Shown: positions 26,102-34,638, counted from the stretch's first letter. The stretch is DNA of 64,000 nt from Isoptericola halotolerans (GCF_003003075.1 NZ_PVTX01000003.1:242413-306412); one strand, 5' to 3'. Translations and numbers: made by a program. Notes: a model not told the origin generated them from the sequence alone.

Positions 26102-26758
26102 GTGACGTCACCAGCCCAGGACCCGGCGAGGGTCGCCCGCCGCCGGCGCAAGCACGAGCGCCAGGCGGTCGTCTTCGGGCTCATCATCGCCTTCCTCGTG
26201 GTCCTCGGTCTCGGCGCGCTCGCCATCTACACCGACACCATCGACTCGCCGATCGCGGAGCCGATCTTCACCCCGAGCGCCGACGTGACGAACATGGCAC
26301 CGGCGTGCCTGCCCGAGGACGAGGACTCCCCCGACGGGGTCCTGCCGATGCGGTACGACAAGGTCGGTGTGCGGGTCTTCAACGCCGCCGACCCGCGGTT
26401 CGCCCTCGCCGGAGCGGCCGAGGAGGTCCTGTCGGACCGCGGGTTCGACGTCCGCGACACGGGCGACTTCCCGGACCTGGTCGAGGGGCCCTCCGAGATC
26501 CGCTACGGCGCGGAGGGCATCGTGCAGGCCTACACCCTGGCCGCGCAGTTCGCGGACGTCGAGCTGGTCATGGACGACCGGGGCGGCAAGGTCGTCGACC
26601 TCCTCATCGGCGTCGGCTGGTCCGAGCCGCTGCCCGCCGAGGAGATCCCCCTCGCCGCCGACGAGCCGCTCGAGAACATGCCGGGCTGCGTCCCTGCGTC
26701 CGAGCTCGACCCGGTCGAGCGCGAGTACGGGCGCGGCCGGGCCCCCGACGAGGCCTGA
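26102..26758 (+). CDS. LytR C-terminal domain membrane protein
   Basis: A 218-aa protein: basic N-terminus, one membrane helix (VFGLIIAFLVVLGLGALAIY, about 23-42), then an extracellular LytR_C domain including GVRVFNAADPRFALAGAAEEVLS. Such domains occur at the end of LytR-CpsA-Psr wall-polymer ligases and as stand-alone proteins. No ligase domain is present here. GTG start. It forms a gene pair with the upstream small protein. A cell-envelope role is inferred. Confidence 0.8.
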   Translation: MTSPAQDPARVARRRRKHERQAVVFGLIIAFLVVLGLGALAIYTDTIDSPIAEPIFTPSADVTNMAPACLPEDEDSPDGVLPMRYDKVGVRVFNAADPRFALAGAAEEVLSDRGFDVRDTGDFPDLVEGPSEIRYGAEGIVQAYTLAAQFADVELVMDDRGGKVVDLLIGVGWSEPLPAEEIPLAADEPLENMPGCVPASELDPVEREYGRGRAPDEA

Positions 26759-26801
26759 GCGCGTCGAGGCCCGAACCGCGGCGAGGCCGAAGCCCGCGCC
26801 G

Positions 26802-28949
26802 CTAGGCCGCCCGCGCGAGCAGCCAGGCCAGCAGCCGCGACCGCGTCGACCCGTCGTCGATCCGCTCGCCCGGCAGGTCCCGGGCGACGTCGAGCGCCGA
26901 CGCCGCGTCCTGCGGCCCGAGGAGCGCGGCGTACATCAGGAGCTGGTCGCCGAACAGGACGTCCCAGGTCGCAGGGTCCGCCCAGAGGTCGTCCGTGCCC
27001 AGGGCCTCCTCGAGGTTGGCCCGCACACGGGCCGGGTCCTCGCCGAGATAGGTCGAGACCTCCGTCACGGGCAGCACCACGATGCCGAGCGCGGCGCTCG
27101 GCTCGGCCGAGAACCACGTGGCTCGTTCCCGCTTGCCGTCCCACACGAGCGACGTCACGGACGCCTCGAGCCCCGCGGCCGCCGGGTCCGTGGTGTCGAA
27201 GTCCGTCCAGTAGGCGCGGGCCGACGCCGCCTCGAGCGCGAGCAGCCAGCGCGCCTGCTCGCCCATCCCGGCGTCGTCCAGCCCGGCCGCCTCGCGGGCC
27301 GCGGCCCACAACGCCAGCCCGTGCCACGCCGCGACCGCCTCGGACGCCGACTCCTGGTTGTTCCCGTCGGCAAAGGGAGACTGTCCGGACGCCCACGAGT
27401 GCCCCATGACGACGTCCAGCACGCGCAGTCCGGGCACGGGGGCGCCGTCACTCACCGGCACGTCGGCACCGGCCGCCACGTCGGCGGCGAGCAGGTCCAG
27501 CACCGGCGCCAGGTCAGCGGCCAGCGCGCCGTCGTCCGCCGCGAGGACGCCCGCCGCGTACAGGAAGTAGCCGTAGTGGAAGTGATGGTCGTTGCCCTCC
27601 TCGGAACCGAACGAGGTCGCCTGCCCGACGACGGTGCGCAGGGTCGGTTCCCAGGTGAAGCACCGCTCGGGCCGGTCGGCGCAGCCGTCCGGCTCCGTCC
27701 AGGTGCGCAGGTCGGCCACGACGCTCGCCCGCAGGTCCGCGGCCACGCCGTCGAGCCCGAGGTCCCGCGCGAGCACCCACAGGTCGGCGTCGCGGGCCAG
27801 CGCCTTGCCGCCGAAGTACGTGTCCGCCGGCCGCACCTCGGCCAGCACCGTCGCGGCGTCCGCCCGCACCTGCTCGGCGAGCTCGTCGCGCGCGGCGTCG
27901 TCGAGCCCCGAGACGTCGGGGCCGGCCACCGGTTCGCGCGCCGGCGAGCGCCAGGCCGACGTGGTGGCGAGGCACGTCTCGACGGTCCCCCGCACCGTGG
28001 CGTAGGTGCCCAGCCCGCAGGTGGTCTCAGCGTCGCCCGTGCTGTCCGGCCCGCCCACGGCGTCCTGCTGGTGCGGCCAGCGCACGACGACGGCGGGGCC
28101 CCCGCCGGCGGTCTCGTACGTCACCGACGTGGTCACCTGCTCGGCGCCGGTTTCGTAGCCGACCACGGTGCCGCGGACCGGGTCGCGCACCGCCTCGACG
28201 AGGTCCGCGAGCGCCCCCGGCTCCTCGCCCGCGTCGGGGGCGACGAGCCAGGACACCGAGGCGCCCTCGTCCAGGGCCAGGGTGGTGCCGGCCCCGTCCA
28301 GCGCAGCGGCGACGTCCAGGTCGCCCGCACCGACGAGCACGTGCGCGCGGCCGTCCACGTCCGCCGCGGCGACGTCGTCGGGCAGGCCGTCCCCGCCGGC
28401 GGCGAACGGGACGCCGAGCCCGAGCTGCTGGTCGCCCGCCGCCGTGTACCGCAGCACCGGTGAGCCGCGGGTGAGGTGCAGGGTGCCGAGCACCCTCGCG
28501 TCGCCCGCCACCAGGTCGACGCTCACCGTCGCGGCGTCGTAGCCCGTGACGATCCCCGTGACCGGTTCGCGCAGGTCCATCTGCACCTGCGGGTCGTACG
28601 GCCCCGCCAGCACGGCGCCCTCCGCCCGCGCGGTGGGCAGCCCGTACGCGAACCCGGACGCCGTCAGGCCGACGGCGAGCGGCAGCGGGAACACCGGCTG
28701 CGGCGCCTCGCCGAACACCAGGCCGGAGAACCACCGGTTGGTCGGGGGTGCCAGCCCGTCGGCGAGGCGCATCGGTACCTCGCCGCGGTCCACCGCCGGC
28801 AGCACCGTCGGGTCCACCGCAGGCGGCGCGGCGCTCGCCACACCGGTGCCGGACGACGGCGCCGCGGCCGGTGCGGACGCCGTCGTGCACCCGGAGGCCA
28901 CCAGGCCCGCCGCGACGCAGACCGCGAGCGCGACGCCGCGGCGGGTCAC
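26802..28949 (-). CDS. GH81 endo-beta-1,3-glucanase lipoprotein
   Basis: A 715-aa protein. The lipoprotein signal ends GLVASGC, followed by an Ala/Pro linker. The GH81 core begins at about residue 60 (PPTNRWFSGLVFGEAPQPVF). The catalytic region includes GNDHHFHYGYFLYAAGVLA and DGNNQESASEAVAAWHG, where the conserved acidic residues lie. It cleaves beta-1,3-glucan. The GTG start overlaps the stop of the HlyD-like gene, which overlaps the glycosyltransferase gene, so a membrane-anchored glucanase is the third product of a glucan-synthase operon. Confidence 0.93.
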   Translation of the reverse strand: MTRRGVALAVCVAAGLVASGCTTASAPAAAPSSGTGVASAAPPAVDPTVLPAVDRGEVPMRLADGLAPPTNRWFSGLVFGEAPQPVFPLPLAVGLTASGFAYGLPTARAEGAVLAGPYDPQVQMDLREPVTGIVTGYDAATVSVDLVAGDARVLGTLHLTRGSPVLRYTAAGDQQLGLGVPFAAGGDGLPDDVAAADVDGRAHVLVGAGDLDVAAALDGAGTTLALDEGASVSWLVAPDAGEEPGALADLVEAVRDPVRGTVVGYETGAEQVTTSVTYETAGGGPAVVVRWPHQQDAVGGPDSTGDAETTCGLGTYATVRGTVETCLATTSAWRSPAREPVAGPDVSGLDDAARDELAEQVRADAATVLAEVRPADTYFGGKALARDADLWVLARDLGLDGVAADLRASVVADLRTWTEPDGCADRPERCFTWEPTLRTVVGQATSFGSEEGNDHHFHYGYFLYAAGVLAADDGALAADLAPVLDLLAADVAAGADVPVSDGAPVPGLRVLDVVMGHSWASGQSPFADGNNQESASEAVAAWHGLALWAAAREAAGLDDAGMGEQARWLLALEAASARAYWTDFDTTDPAAAGLEASVTSLVWDGKRERATWFSAEPSAALGIVVLPVTEVSTYLGEDPARVRANLEEALGTDDLWADPATWDVLFGDQLLMYAALLGPQDAASALDVARDLPGERIDDGSTRSRLLAWLLARAA

Positions 28950-29677
28950 AGCCCGATCCTCTGCAGGAACCGCTGGAAGGCGAGGTCGACGCCCGAGAAC
29001 GGGCCGTCGTCGTGCAGCTCGACGCTCGCGACCACGGGCGTGCCGGGCTGCACCAGCCCGGCGCCCGCCTGCTGCGAGAGCGTGGTGCTGCCGACCACGA
29101 TCGTCGCCTCCGCACGGTTGCGGGTGTTGCTCACGGCGATCGAGGAGACCTCGCCCGGGACCTCGCTCTGGTCCGGCAGCGTGATGCGCACGTACGCACC
29201 GGGCCGGACCCGCCCGAAGTCGGCGGGGTCGAGCAGCAGCCGGGCGTCGACGGCGGTCGACCCGTCGCGGTACAGCGTGGCCACCACCTCCCCCGACTGC
29301 ACGAACCCGCCCGGGGTGCCCGCGATCTCCGAGACCACGCCGTCGACGGGCGCCACGACCGTCATCTCGCCGTCGCCGCTGACCTCGTAGGAGGCCGCCT
29401 TGCGGGAGACGACGCCGACGGCGAGGTCGTGCGCCAGCAGCAGGCTGCGCATCGTGAACAGCGGGTCGCCCTGGGCGACCTCGTCGCCCGGCTCCACGTG
29501 CGCCGACACGACGGTCCCGGCGTAGTCGGCCCCGACGGCGACCTCCTCCGCCACGATCGTCGCCTGCGCCGACGTGGCCTGGCTCATCCGGCGGTTGAGG
29601 ACCAGGGTCAGGGTGGCGCACAGCGCGAGCACGACGACGACGCCGACCGCCAGCTTCAGGCGCGTGGCCCACGTCAT
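28946..29677 (-). CDS. HlyD-like membrane-fusion (biotinyl-lipoyl domain) protein
   Basis: A 243-aa protein with an N-terminal helix (LKLAVGVVVVLALCATLTLVL), then a barrel-sandwich hybrid domain: GTVVSAHVEPGDEVAQGDPLFTM and its counterpart VVAPVDGVVSEIAGTPGGFVQSGE. The HlyD beta-barrel end is VRPGAYVRITLPDQSEVPGEV. In Gram-positives such proteins may guide a polymer through the wall. It is coupled by 4-bp overlaps to the glycosyltransferase (upstream) and GH81 (downstream) genes. Confidence 0.85.
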   Translation of the reverse strand: MTWATRLKLAVGVVVVLALCATLTLVLNRRMSQATSAQATIVAEEVAVGADYAGTVVSAHVEPGDEVAQGDPLFTMRSLLLAHDLAVGVVSRKAASYEVSGDGEMTVVAPVDGVVSEIAGTPGGFVQSGEVVATLYRDGSTAVDARLLLDPADFGRVRPGAYVRITLPDQSEVPGEVSSIAVSNTRNRAEATIVVGSTTLSQQAGAGLVQPGTPVVASVELHDDGPFSGVDLAFQRFLQRIGL

Positions 29678-31350
29678 GCGGCACCGCCCGCGACGACGGC
29701 CCGGTGCTCGCGCACGGCCGTGAGCAGGAACCCGCCCAGGATGACGGTGTTCGTGACGTTCCAGGCCACGGACAAGTTGGGCAGGAGGTCGTCGCGGTAC
29801 TGCCACACCCCGACCACGGAGGTCACCAGGAGGAACACGAAGCACAGCGTCTGCGGGACGATCACCTCGAACGGGCTCGTCCCCCGGCCCACCCGGCCGG
29901 TGACCGCCCAGGCCTGCTGCTTGCCCGTCAGGGCGTTCCAGAACGCCTTGACGTAGATGGGCCAGGACACCGCGGCGAGCAGCAGCACCTCCCAGCGGAA
30001 CGAGCCGAGGGTGAAGAACGCGATCGCGATCTGCAGGCCGTAGAAGCCCAGGTAGTACAGGGCCCAGGTGCCCACCGACACGTCGAGGCGCATCGGCGCC
30101 AGGCCGAGGTAGATCTGCAGCGGCGGCACGAGCAGGAGCAGCAGCGGCGCGATCCCCGACAGGTAGTGCGTCGAGGTCACGAAGTACTGCAGGCGCTGGT
30201 CCAGGGTGAGGTTGCGCCGCGGCGACAGCGGGTTGTGCTGGAGCAGGATCTCGAACCCGCCCGTCGCCCAGCGCAGCTGCTGCTTGGCGTAGGCCACGAT
30301 GGTCTCCGGCGTGTCCCCCACGGCCAGGGTCTGCGGGATGTACACCGACCGCCACCCGCGTTCGTGCAGGTGCAGCGACGTCCAGACGTCCTCCGACTTC
30401 GAGTCGGTGCACATGCCGCCGATGTCGTCCACGGCCGCGCGGCGGAACACCACGTTGGTCCCCACGCAGAACGCCGCGTTGAACCGGTTGCGGCCCGGCT
30501 GGACGAACCGGTAGAAGACCGCCTGCATGTAGCCGGCGCCCCGCGAGATGAGCGAGTTCATGTTGCCGTACGTCTGCGGCGACTGGACGAACGCGACGTC
30601 GTCGCGCACGAAGAACGGCACGGTCTCGACCAGCAGCTCGGGGCGCGGCACGAAGTCCGCGTCGAGGATGACGAACAGGTCGCCCTTGGCGATGCTCAGC
30701 GCGTGGTTGACGTTCCCGGCCTTCTGCCCGCCGCTGGACAGGCGCCGGATGTACCGGGCCCCCAGCGTGGCGGCGAGGTCGCGCACCCCGTCCGAGCGGC
30801 CGTCGTCGAGCACCCACGTGCGGTGCTCGCCGTGGACCGCGACGGCGGCCCGGACGGTCCGGGCGATCGTGTCCAGGTCCTCGCCGCAGGTCGTGACGAA
30901 GACGTCGACGGTGACGGGACGGTCGTGCAGGAAGAGGCGCCACCGGGTCGGGTCGTCGGTGGCGCGGTCCCGCAGCACCTCGGGCGCGTCGAAGAGCCGT
31001 TCGCGCGCCTGGTGGTAGGCGAAGTCGCGGGGGTCGTAGCCGGAGGAGAGCACGGTCCACATCGCCAGCAGCGCGAGCGCCAGCAGGATGGACTCCGCGA
31101 CGATCACCAGGGTGTAGGGCAGCCAGTCGCCGCGGTGGTCCGGGTCGAGCAGGAACACGGCGTAGGCGACCGCCCCGATCGTCGCGAGCATCATCACGAG
31201 CATGAGCGACGGCGAGTGGGCGGCGGCGTTCGCGTCGCGACGCCGGGCGGCGGACTGCGGGTCGCCCGGGACGGTGGTGCCGGCCGCGGGCTGCGCCGGT
31301 CCGACCGGAGGCGGTAGCTCCGGCGCACGGGGGTGGAGGGTGGAGGTCAT
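29674..31350 (-). CDS. Processive family 2 glycosyltransferase, cellulose/curdlan synthase-like
   Basis: A 558-aa membrane protein: two N-terminal helices (about 50-68 and 78-100), a GT-A domain and about five C-terminal helices. The processive synthase residues are all present: Asp183 in LDDGRSDG, DAD (230-232), SED (Glu320, Asp321) and QQLRW (357-361). There is no PilZ domain. Synthases of this type make cellulose, beta-1,3-glucan or mixed glucans. The linked GH81 glucanase favours a beta-1,3-glucan (curdlan-like) product. ATG 31350 is the first gene of the operon and has a structured leader. Confidence 0.9.
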   Translation of the reverse strand: MTSTLHPRAPELPPPVGPAQPAAGTTVPGDPQSAARRRDANAAAHSPSLMLVMMLATIGAVAYAVFLLDPDHRGDWLPYTLVIVAESILLALALLAMWTVLSSGYDPRDFAYHQARERLFDAPEVLRDRATDDPTRWRLFLHDRPVTVDVFVTTCGEDLDTIARTVRAAVAVHGEHRTWVLDDGRSDGVRDLAATLGARYIRRLSSGGQKAGNVNHALSIAKGDLFVILDADFVPRPELLVETVPFFVRDDVAFVQSPQTYGNMNSLISRGAGYMQAVFYRFVQPGRNRFNAAFCVGTNVVFRRAAVDDIGGMCTDSKSEDVWTSLHLHERGWRSVYIPQTLAVGDTPETIVAYAKQQLRWATGGFEILLQHNPLSPRRNLTLDQRLQYFVTSTHYLSGIAPLLLLLVPPLQIYLGLAPMRLDVSVGTWALYYLGFYGLQIAIAFFTLGSFRWEVLLLAAVSWPIYVKAFWNALTGKQQAWAVTGRVGRGTSPFEVIVPQTLCFVFLLVTSVVGVWQYRDDLLPNLSVAWNVTNTVILGGFLLTAVREHRAVVAGGAA

Positions 31351-31419
31351 CGGGCGGTCCCCTTCGCGAAGCACGGCGGTGGGTCGAGCATGGTGTCGGT
31401 ACTGCGCGGATTGCCCCCT

Positions 31420-31466
31420 GACGACAAGAGGTGGATCCCCCTCGTCGGGGAACCCACCTCGTCGTC
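31420..31466 (-). promoter_or_regulatory. Long hairpin in the leader of the glucan-synthase operon
   Basis: An inner 14-bp stem (31428-31460, two G-U pairs, loop GACGA on the minus strand) is extended by six further pairs, GACGAC with GTCGTC, after a two-base bulge. It lies 70-116 bp before the start codon. An attenuator, an RNA-stability element or a protein site is possible. It does not match a riboswitch I know. Confidence 0.5.
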
Positions 31467-31507
31467 CGCTCGTCACGCTAGGACCGGTGTCGGCGACCTG
31501 TCACGGG

Positions 31508-31521
31508 TGAAAGCGCTCGCT
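31508..31521. promoter_or_regulatory. CelR-like box upstream of the glucan-synthase operon
   Basis: TGAAAGCGCTCGCT shares the AAGCGCT core and overall symmetry with the cellulase box TGGAAGCGCTACCA (10 of 14). It lies about 160 bp before the glycosyltransferase start, upstream of the leader hairpin. Confidence 0.4.
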
Positions 31522-31611
31522 CCGCAGATCTCCACCGACCGGCAACACGGCCGTTCGCGGCCCGCAACGCGCCGTTCTCATTCCCGCGGCTCCGGTGCCG
31601 TGCCGCCCGTG

Positions 31612-32274
31612 TCAGCTGGCCAGGTTGTCGAGCCACGAGGAGCGCAGGCGCAGCGCGCGCTCCACGCTGCCGAGGACGGCCGCGAGCCCCACGGCGACGC
31701 CGCCCCACACCGGGAGGTCGACGGGCGACTCGAAGACGCCGACGGACTCCGCAATCAGCGGGATCTGCGAGATCGGCTCGATGATCGCCGGGATGGCCAC
31801 GCACAGCCCGACGAGCACGGCCACCGTCGACAACGCTCCGACGACCCGGCTCGCCCGCGGGTGGTCACGTGCCAGTCGCGCGCGCCGACCCTCGGCCGAC
31901 CGGGGGTCGGGGGCCAGCAGCCGCTCCGCGCCGTCGGCGGTGACGAAGTGGCAGCGCTTCATGCCGAAGGCGCTCGTGGCGACCTCGATCACGCCGCCCG
32001 GCACCGGGAACCGGGCGGGCAGCCTGGACACGAGGTGGAGCGCACCGTCGACGTAGAGGCGCGCGCGCACCTCGCCGTCGGACCCGTCGCCCAGGTGGCG
32101 GACGTCCACCGCGTAGGAGGACGTCCCTCCGGCCGGCGCCCCGGCCGGGGCCGGGAGGTCGAGGGCGAAGAGCGAGCGGGACAGCACGTGCCACCACCGG
32201 TAACGCGGCAGCGGTCGTCCGTCGCCGGGCTTGACCCGCTTGGTCAGTTGTCGGTCGCGCCAGCGCTTGATCAT
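31612..32274 (-). CDS. Hypothetical protein with two membrane segments
   Basis: A 220-aa protein. The first 140 residues look like a soluble beta-rich domain (RYRWWHVLSRSLFALDL, VEVRARLYVDGALHLVSRL-like strands). The C-terminus has two hydrophobic stretches (VVGALSTVAVLVGLCVAIP and LPVWGGVAVGLAAVLG). It is not recognised as a named family. It is divergent from a TetR gene, and two direct repeats lie between them, so it is the likely target of that regulator. The frame has strong third-position GC and a plausible ATG. Confidence 0.65.
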   Translation of the reverse strand: MIKRWRDRQLTKRVKPGDGRPLPRYRWWHVLSRSLFALDLPAPAGAPAGGTSSYAVDVRHLGDGSDGEVRARLYVDGALHLVSRLPARFPVPGGVIEVATSAFGMKRCHFVTADGAERLLAPDPRSAEGRRARLARDHPRASRVVGALSTVAVLVGLCVAIPAIIEPISQIPLIAESVGVFESPVDLPVWGGVAVGLAAVLGSVERALRLRSSWLDNLAS

Positions 32275-32298
32275 GCGAGGGCCTCCCTCGAGCGCGCT

Positions 32299-32349
32299 CT
32301 ATCACGCTGTACTAGTGGATGAGCCGCTACGCTATCACGGTGTACTAGT
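32299..32349. promoter_or_regulatory. Two direct repeats, likely TetR operator
   Basis: CTATCACGCTGTACTAGT (32299-32316) and CTATCACGGTGTACTAGT (32332-32349) differ at one base and are 33 bp apart. They fill the divergent gap before the TetR gene at 32371. Confidence 0.6.
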
Positions 32350-32370
32350 CGAGGGTGGAGCGGGGGAACG

Positions 32371-32994
32371 ATGGCGACGTCGGACAACGACGGGCACAGC
32401 ACGCGCGACAAGATCCTCATCGCGGCGGCGACCATGATCGGCGAGGACCCGACGGCGCGGCTCTCCGTCCGTGCGGTCGCGGCGCGGGCCGGGGTGAGCA
32501 CCGGCTCGCTGCGGCACTTCTTCCCGACGCAGCAGAACCTGCTCGACACCGTCGTCGCCGGGATGTACGACGTCGCGTTCCCGGGTGACCCCCTCCGCGA
32601 CCGCGACCGGCCCGCGGTCGACCGTCTCGTCGCCTGCCTGCAGCAGATCCTCGCCCTGTTCGGGACCGGTGACAAGGCCCGGGAGGTGTGGCGGTCCACC
32701 TTCCAGGCCTACGTGGCAACGCCGCCGTCGGACGGCGCGGTCGCGACCTACCTGGCCCTCGAGCGCGACGGACGACGACGCATCGAGCAGTGGCTGGCCG
32801 TCCTCACCGACGAGGGCGCGATCCCGGCCGGGGACGACGACCGGCGCGCACGGTTCCTGGGCACCGTGGTCAACGGGCTCGCGATCGAGCGTGCGCTGCC
32901 AGCCGACGGCCCGCGGCTCGCCTTCGAGGAGGACACCCTGCGGAGGGCCGTCCTCGGCGTCGTCCACGACGACGCCCCGGACCCGGCCGGGTAG
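32371..32994 (+). CDS. TetR-family transcriptional regulator
   Basis: A 207-aa regulator. The helix-turn-helix is LSVRAVAARAGVSTGSLRHFFPTQQNLLDTV (about 32-62), and the C-terminal ligand domain is helical with typical TetR spacing. ATG 32371 lies 22 bp after the second direct repeat, which it probably binds. The divergent membrane protein gene is the predicted target; the convergent F420-type gene is less likely. Ligand unknown. Confidence 0.9.
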   Translation: MATSDNDGHSTRDKILIAAATMIGEDPTARLSVRAVAARAGVSTGSLRHFFPTQQNLLDTVVAGMYDVAFPGDPLRDRDRPAVDRLVACLQQILALFGTGDKAREVWRSTFQAYVATPPSDGAVATYLALERDGRRRIEQWLAVLTDEGAIPAGDDDRRARFLGTVVNGLAIERALPADGPRLAFEEDTLRRAVLGVVHDDAPDPAG

Positions 32995-33013
32995 ACCGGG
33001 CCCCCGTCCCCGG

Positions 33014-33937
33014 TCAGAGCTGCGGGGCGACCTCGCGGGCGATCAGGTCCAGGTGGTCCAGGTCCTGCTGGTCCAGGACCTGCAGGTACACGCGCTCGAC
33101 GCCCTGGTCGCGCAGCGACGCGAGCCGGTCCACCGCCTCCGTCACGGTGCCGGCGATGCCGTGCTCGCGCAGCTCGGCCGGCTCCCGGCCGATGGCCGCC
33201 GCACGGCGGGTGAACTCCGCCTCGTCGGCGCCCACCGCGACGACGAGCGCGACGGACTGCGTCAACGACTCCGGCGAGCGACCGGCCGCGGTCAGCGCCT
33301 GGTTGATCACGCCGATGCGTGGACCGATCGTGTCGAGCTCCGGGAACGCCTGGTTGTACTCGGAGGCGAACCGGGCGGCGAGCGCCGGGGTCCGCCGCGG
33401 GCCGCCGCCGCCCACGATCACCGGGATCTGCTCCTGCGTCGGCTTCGGCAGCGCCGGGGAGTCCGTCAGGGTGTAGTGCGTGCCGGAGAAGTCGAACGTC
33501 TCGCCGACCGGTGTGCCCCACAGCCCGGTGAGGATCTCGAGCTGTTCCTCGAGCAGCCCGAACCGCTTGTCCGGGAACGGGATGCCGTAGGCCGCGTGCT
33601 CGGCGCCGAACCAGCCGGTGCCCAGACCGAGCTCGACCCGGCCGCCGGACATCTGGTCCACCTGGGCGACCTGGATCGCCAGCACGCCGGGGTGGCGGAA
33701 CGTCGCCGAGGACACGAGCGTCCCCAGCCGCACCGTCGTCGTCTCCCGGGCGATGCCCGCGAGCGTGGTCCACGAGTCGGTGGGGCCCGGCAGGCCGTCA
33801 CCGCCCATCGCCAGGTAGTGGTCGGAACGGAAGAACGCGCTGAACCCGAGCCGCTCGGTCGCCTGGGCGACGGCGAGCTGGGTGTCGTACGAGGCGCCCT
33901 GCTGGGGCTCGGTGAAGATGCGCAGGTCGAGAGTCAT
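33014..33937 (-). CDS. LLM-class F420-dependent oxidoreductase
   Basis: A 307-aa luciferase-like barrel: LGFSAFFRSDHYLAMGGDGLPGPTDSW, TVRLGTLVSSATFRHPGVLAIQVAQVDQMSGGR and ELGLGTGWFGAEHAAYGIPFP are characteristic of the actinobacterial F420-type subgroup. Members oxidise or reduce diverse small substrates with F420. It is 17 bp downstream of the DsbA-like gene on the same strand, so the two probably form an operon linking thiol and flavin/F420 chemistry. Confidence 0.88.
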   Translation of the reverse strand: MTLDLRIFTEPQQGASYDTQLAVAQATERLGFSAFFRSDHYLAMGGDGLPGPTDSWTTLAGIARETTTVRLGTLVSSATFRHPGVLAIQVAQVDQMSGGRVELGLGTGWFGAEHAAYGIPFPDKRFGLLEEQLEILTGLWGTPVGETFDFSGTHYTLTDSPALPKPTQEQIPVIVGGGGPRRTPALAARFASEYNQAFPELDTIGPRIGVINQALTAAGRSPESLTQSVALVVAVGADEAEFTRRAAAIGREPAELREHGIAGTVTEAVDRLASLRDQGVERVYLQVLDQQDLDHLDLIAREVAPQL

Positions 33938-33953
33938 GCGGTCGGTGGTCTCC

Positions 33954-34574
33954 TCAGTCGTGCACGGGGCGCTCGGTGCGCGACCGCTTGAGCTCGAAGA
34001 AGTGCGGGTTGTCGGCGAGCGTGACGGCGGCGTCGAACAGCCGGGCCGCGTCGTCGCCGCGCGGCACCCGGGTCAGGACCGGGCCGAAGAAGGCGACGCC
34101 GTCGACGTGGATCGTCGGGGTGCCGACCTCGTCGCCGACGGGGTCCATGCCGGCGTGGTGCGAGGCGTCCAACGCCTCGTCGTACGCGTCGGAGGTGGCG
34201 GCGTCGGCCAGCTCGGCGGGCAGGCCGGCCTCCGCGAGCGACTCGCGGATGACGACGTCGACGTCCTTGACGCCCTGGTCGTGCCAGCGCGTGCCGAACG
34301 CCGTGTAGTAGGCGGACAGCGCCTCGGGGCCGTGCTCCGTCTGGACGGCGGCGGCGACGCGGCCCTGCCCACGGCCGGCCTCGACGCGCTCGCGGTAGTC
34401 GGCCGGGATGTCCTTGTCGCGGTTGAGCAGGTAGAGGCTCATCAGGCGGAAGGTCAGCTCGACGTCGCGGTGCTGGGCGACCTCGAGCGCCCAGCGGGAC
34501 GTCACCCAGGCGAAGGGGCAGGTGGGATCGATGTAGACGTCGACGACGGGAGCGGTGGTGTCGGTGGCAGTCAC
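33954..34574 (-). CDS. DsbA-family protein related to mycothiol-dependent nitroreductase, with CPFA active site
   Basis: A 206-aa thioredoxin-fold protein with the DsbA-like helical insert. It closely follows the mycobacterial Rv2466c pattern: CPFAWVTSRWALEVA, SHHAGMDPVGDEVGTPTIHV, GVAFFGPVLTRVPRG and NPHFFELKRSRTE. The active site is Cys19-Pro-Phe-Ala22, where the family usually has CPWC, so the resolving Cys is gone and only a monothiol mechanism is possible. GTG 34574 is the best fit to the N-terminus, although the ribosome site is weak. Mycothiol dependence is inferred from the family. Confidence 0.85.
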   Translation of the reverse strand: MTATDTTAPVVDVYIDPTCPFAWVTSRWALEVAQHRDVELTFRLMSLYLLNRDKDIPADYRERVEAGRGQGRVAAAVQTEHGPEALSAYYTAFGTRWHDQGVKDVDVVIRESLAEAGLPAELADAATSDAYDEALDASHHAGMDPVGDEVGTPTIHVDGVAFFGPVLTRVPRGDDAARLFDAAVTLADNPHFFELKRSRTERPVHD

Positions 34575-34638
34575 GTCCAGCACCCTACTCTCGGGCCCGA
34601 ACCGGTTCGAGCGCTCGCCCGGCCGATACGCTCGGGGC

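Noticed and set aside
31351..31500. Cyclic-di-GMP riboswitch in the glucan-synthase leader
   Set aside because: The hairpin lacks the GEMM core sequences and tetraloop receptor.
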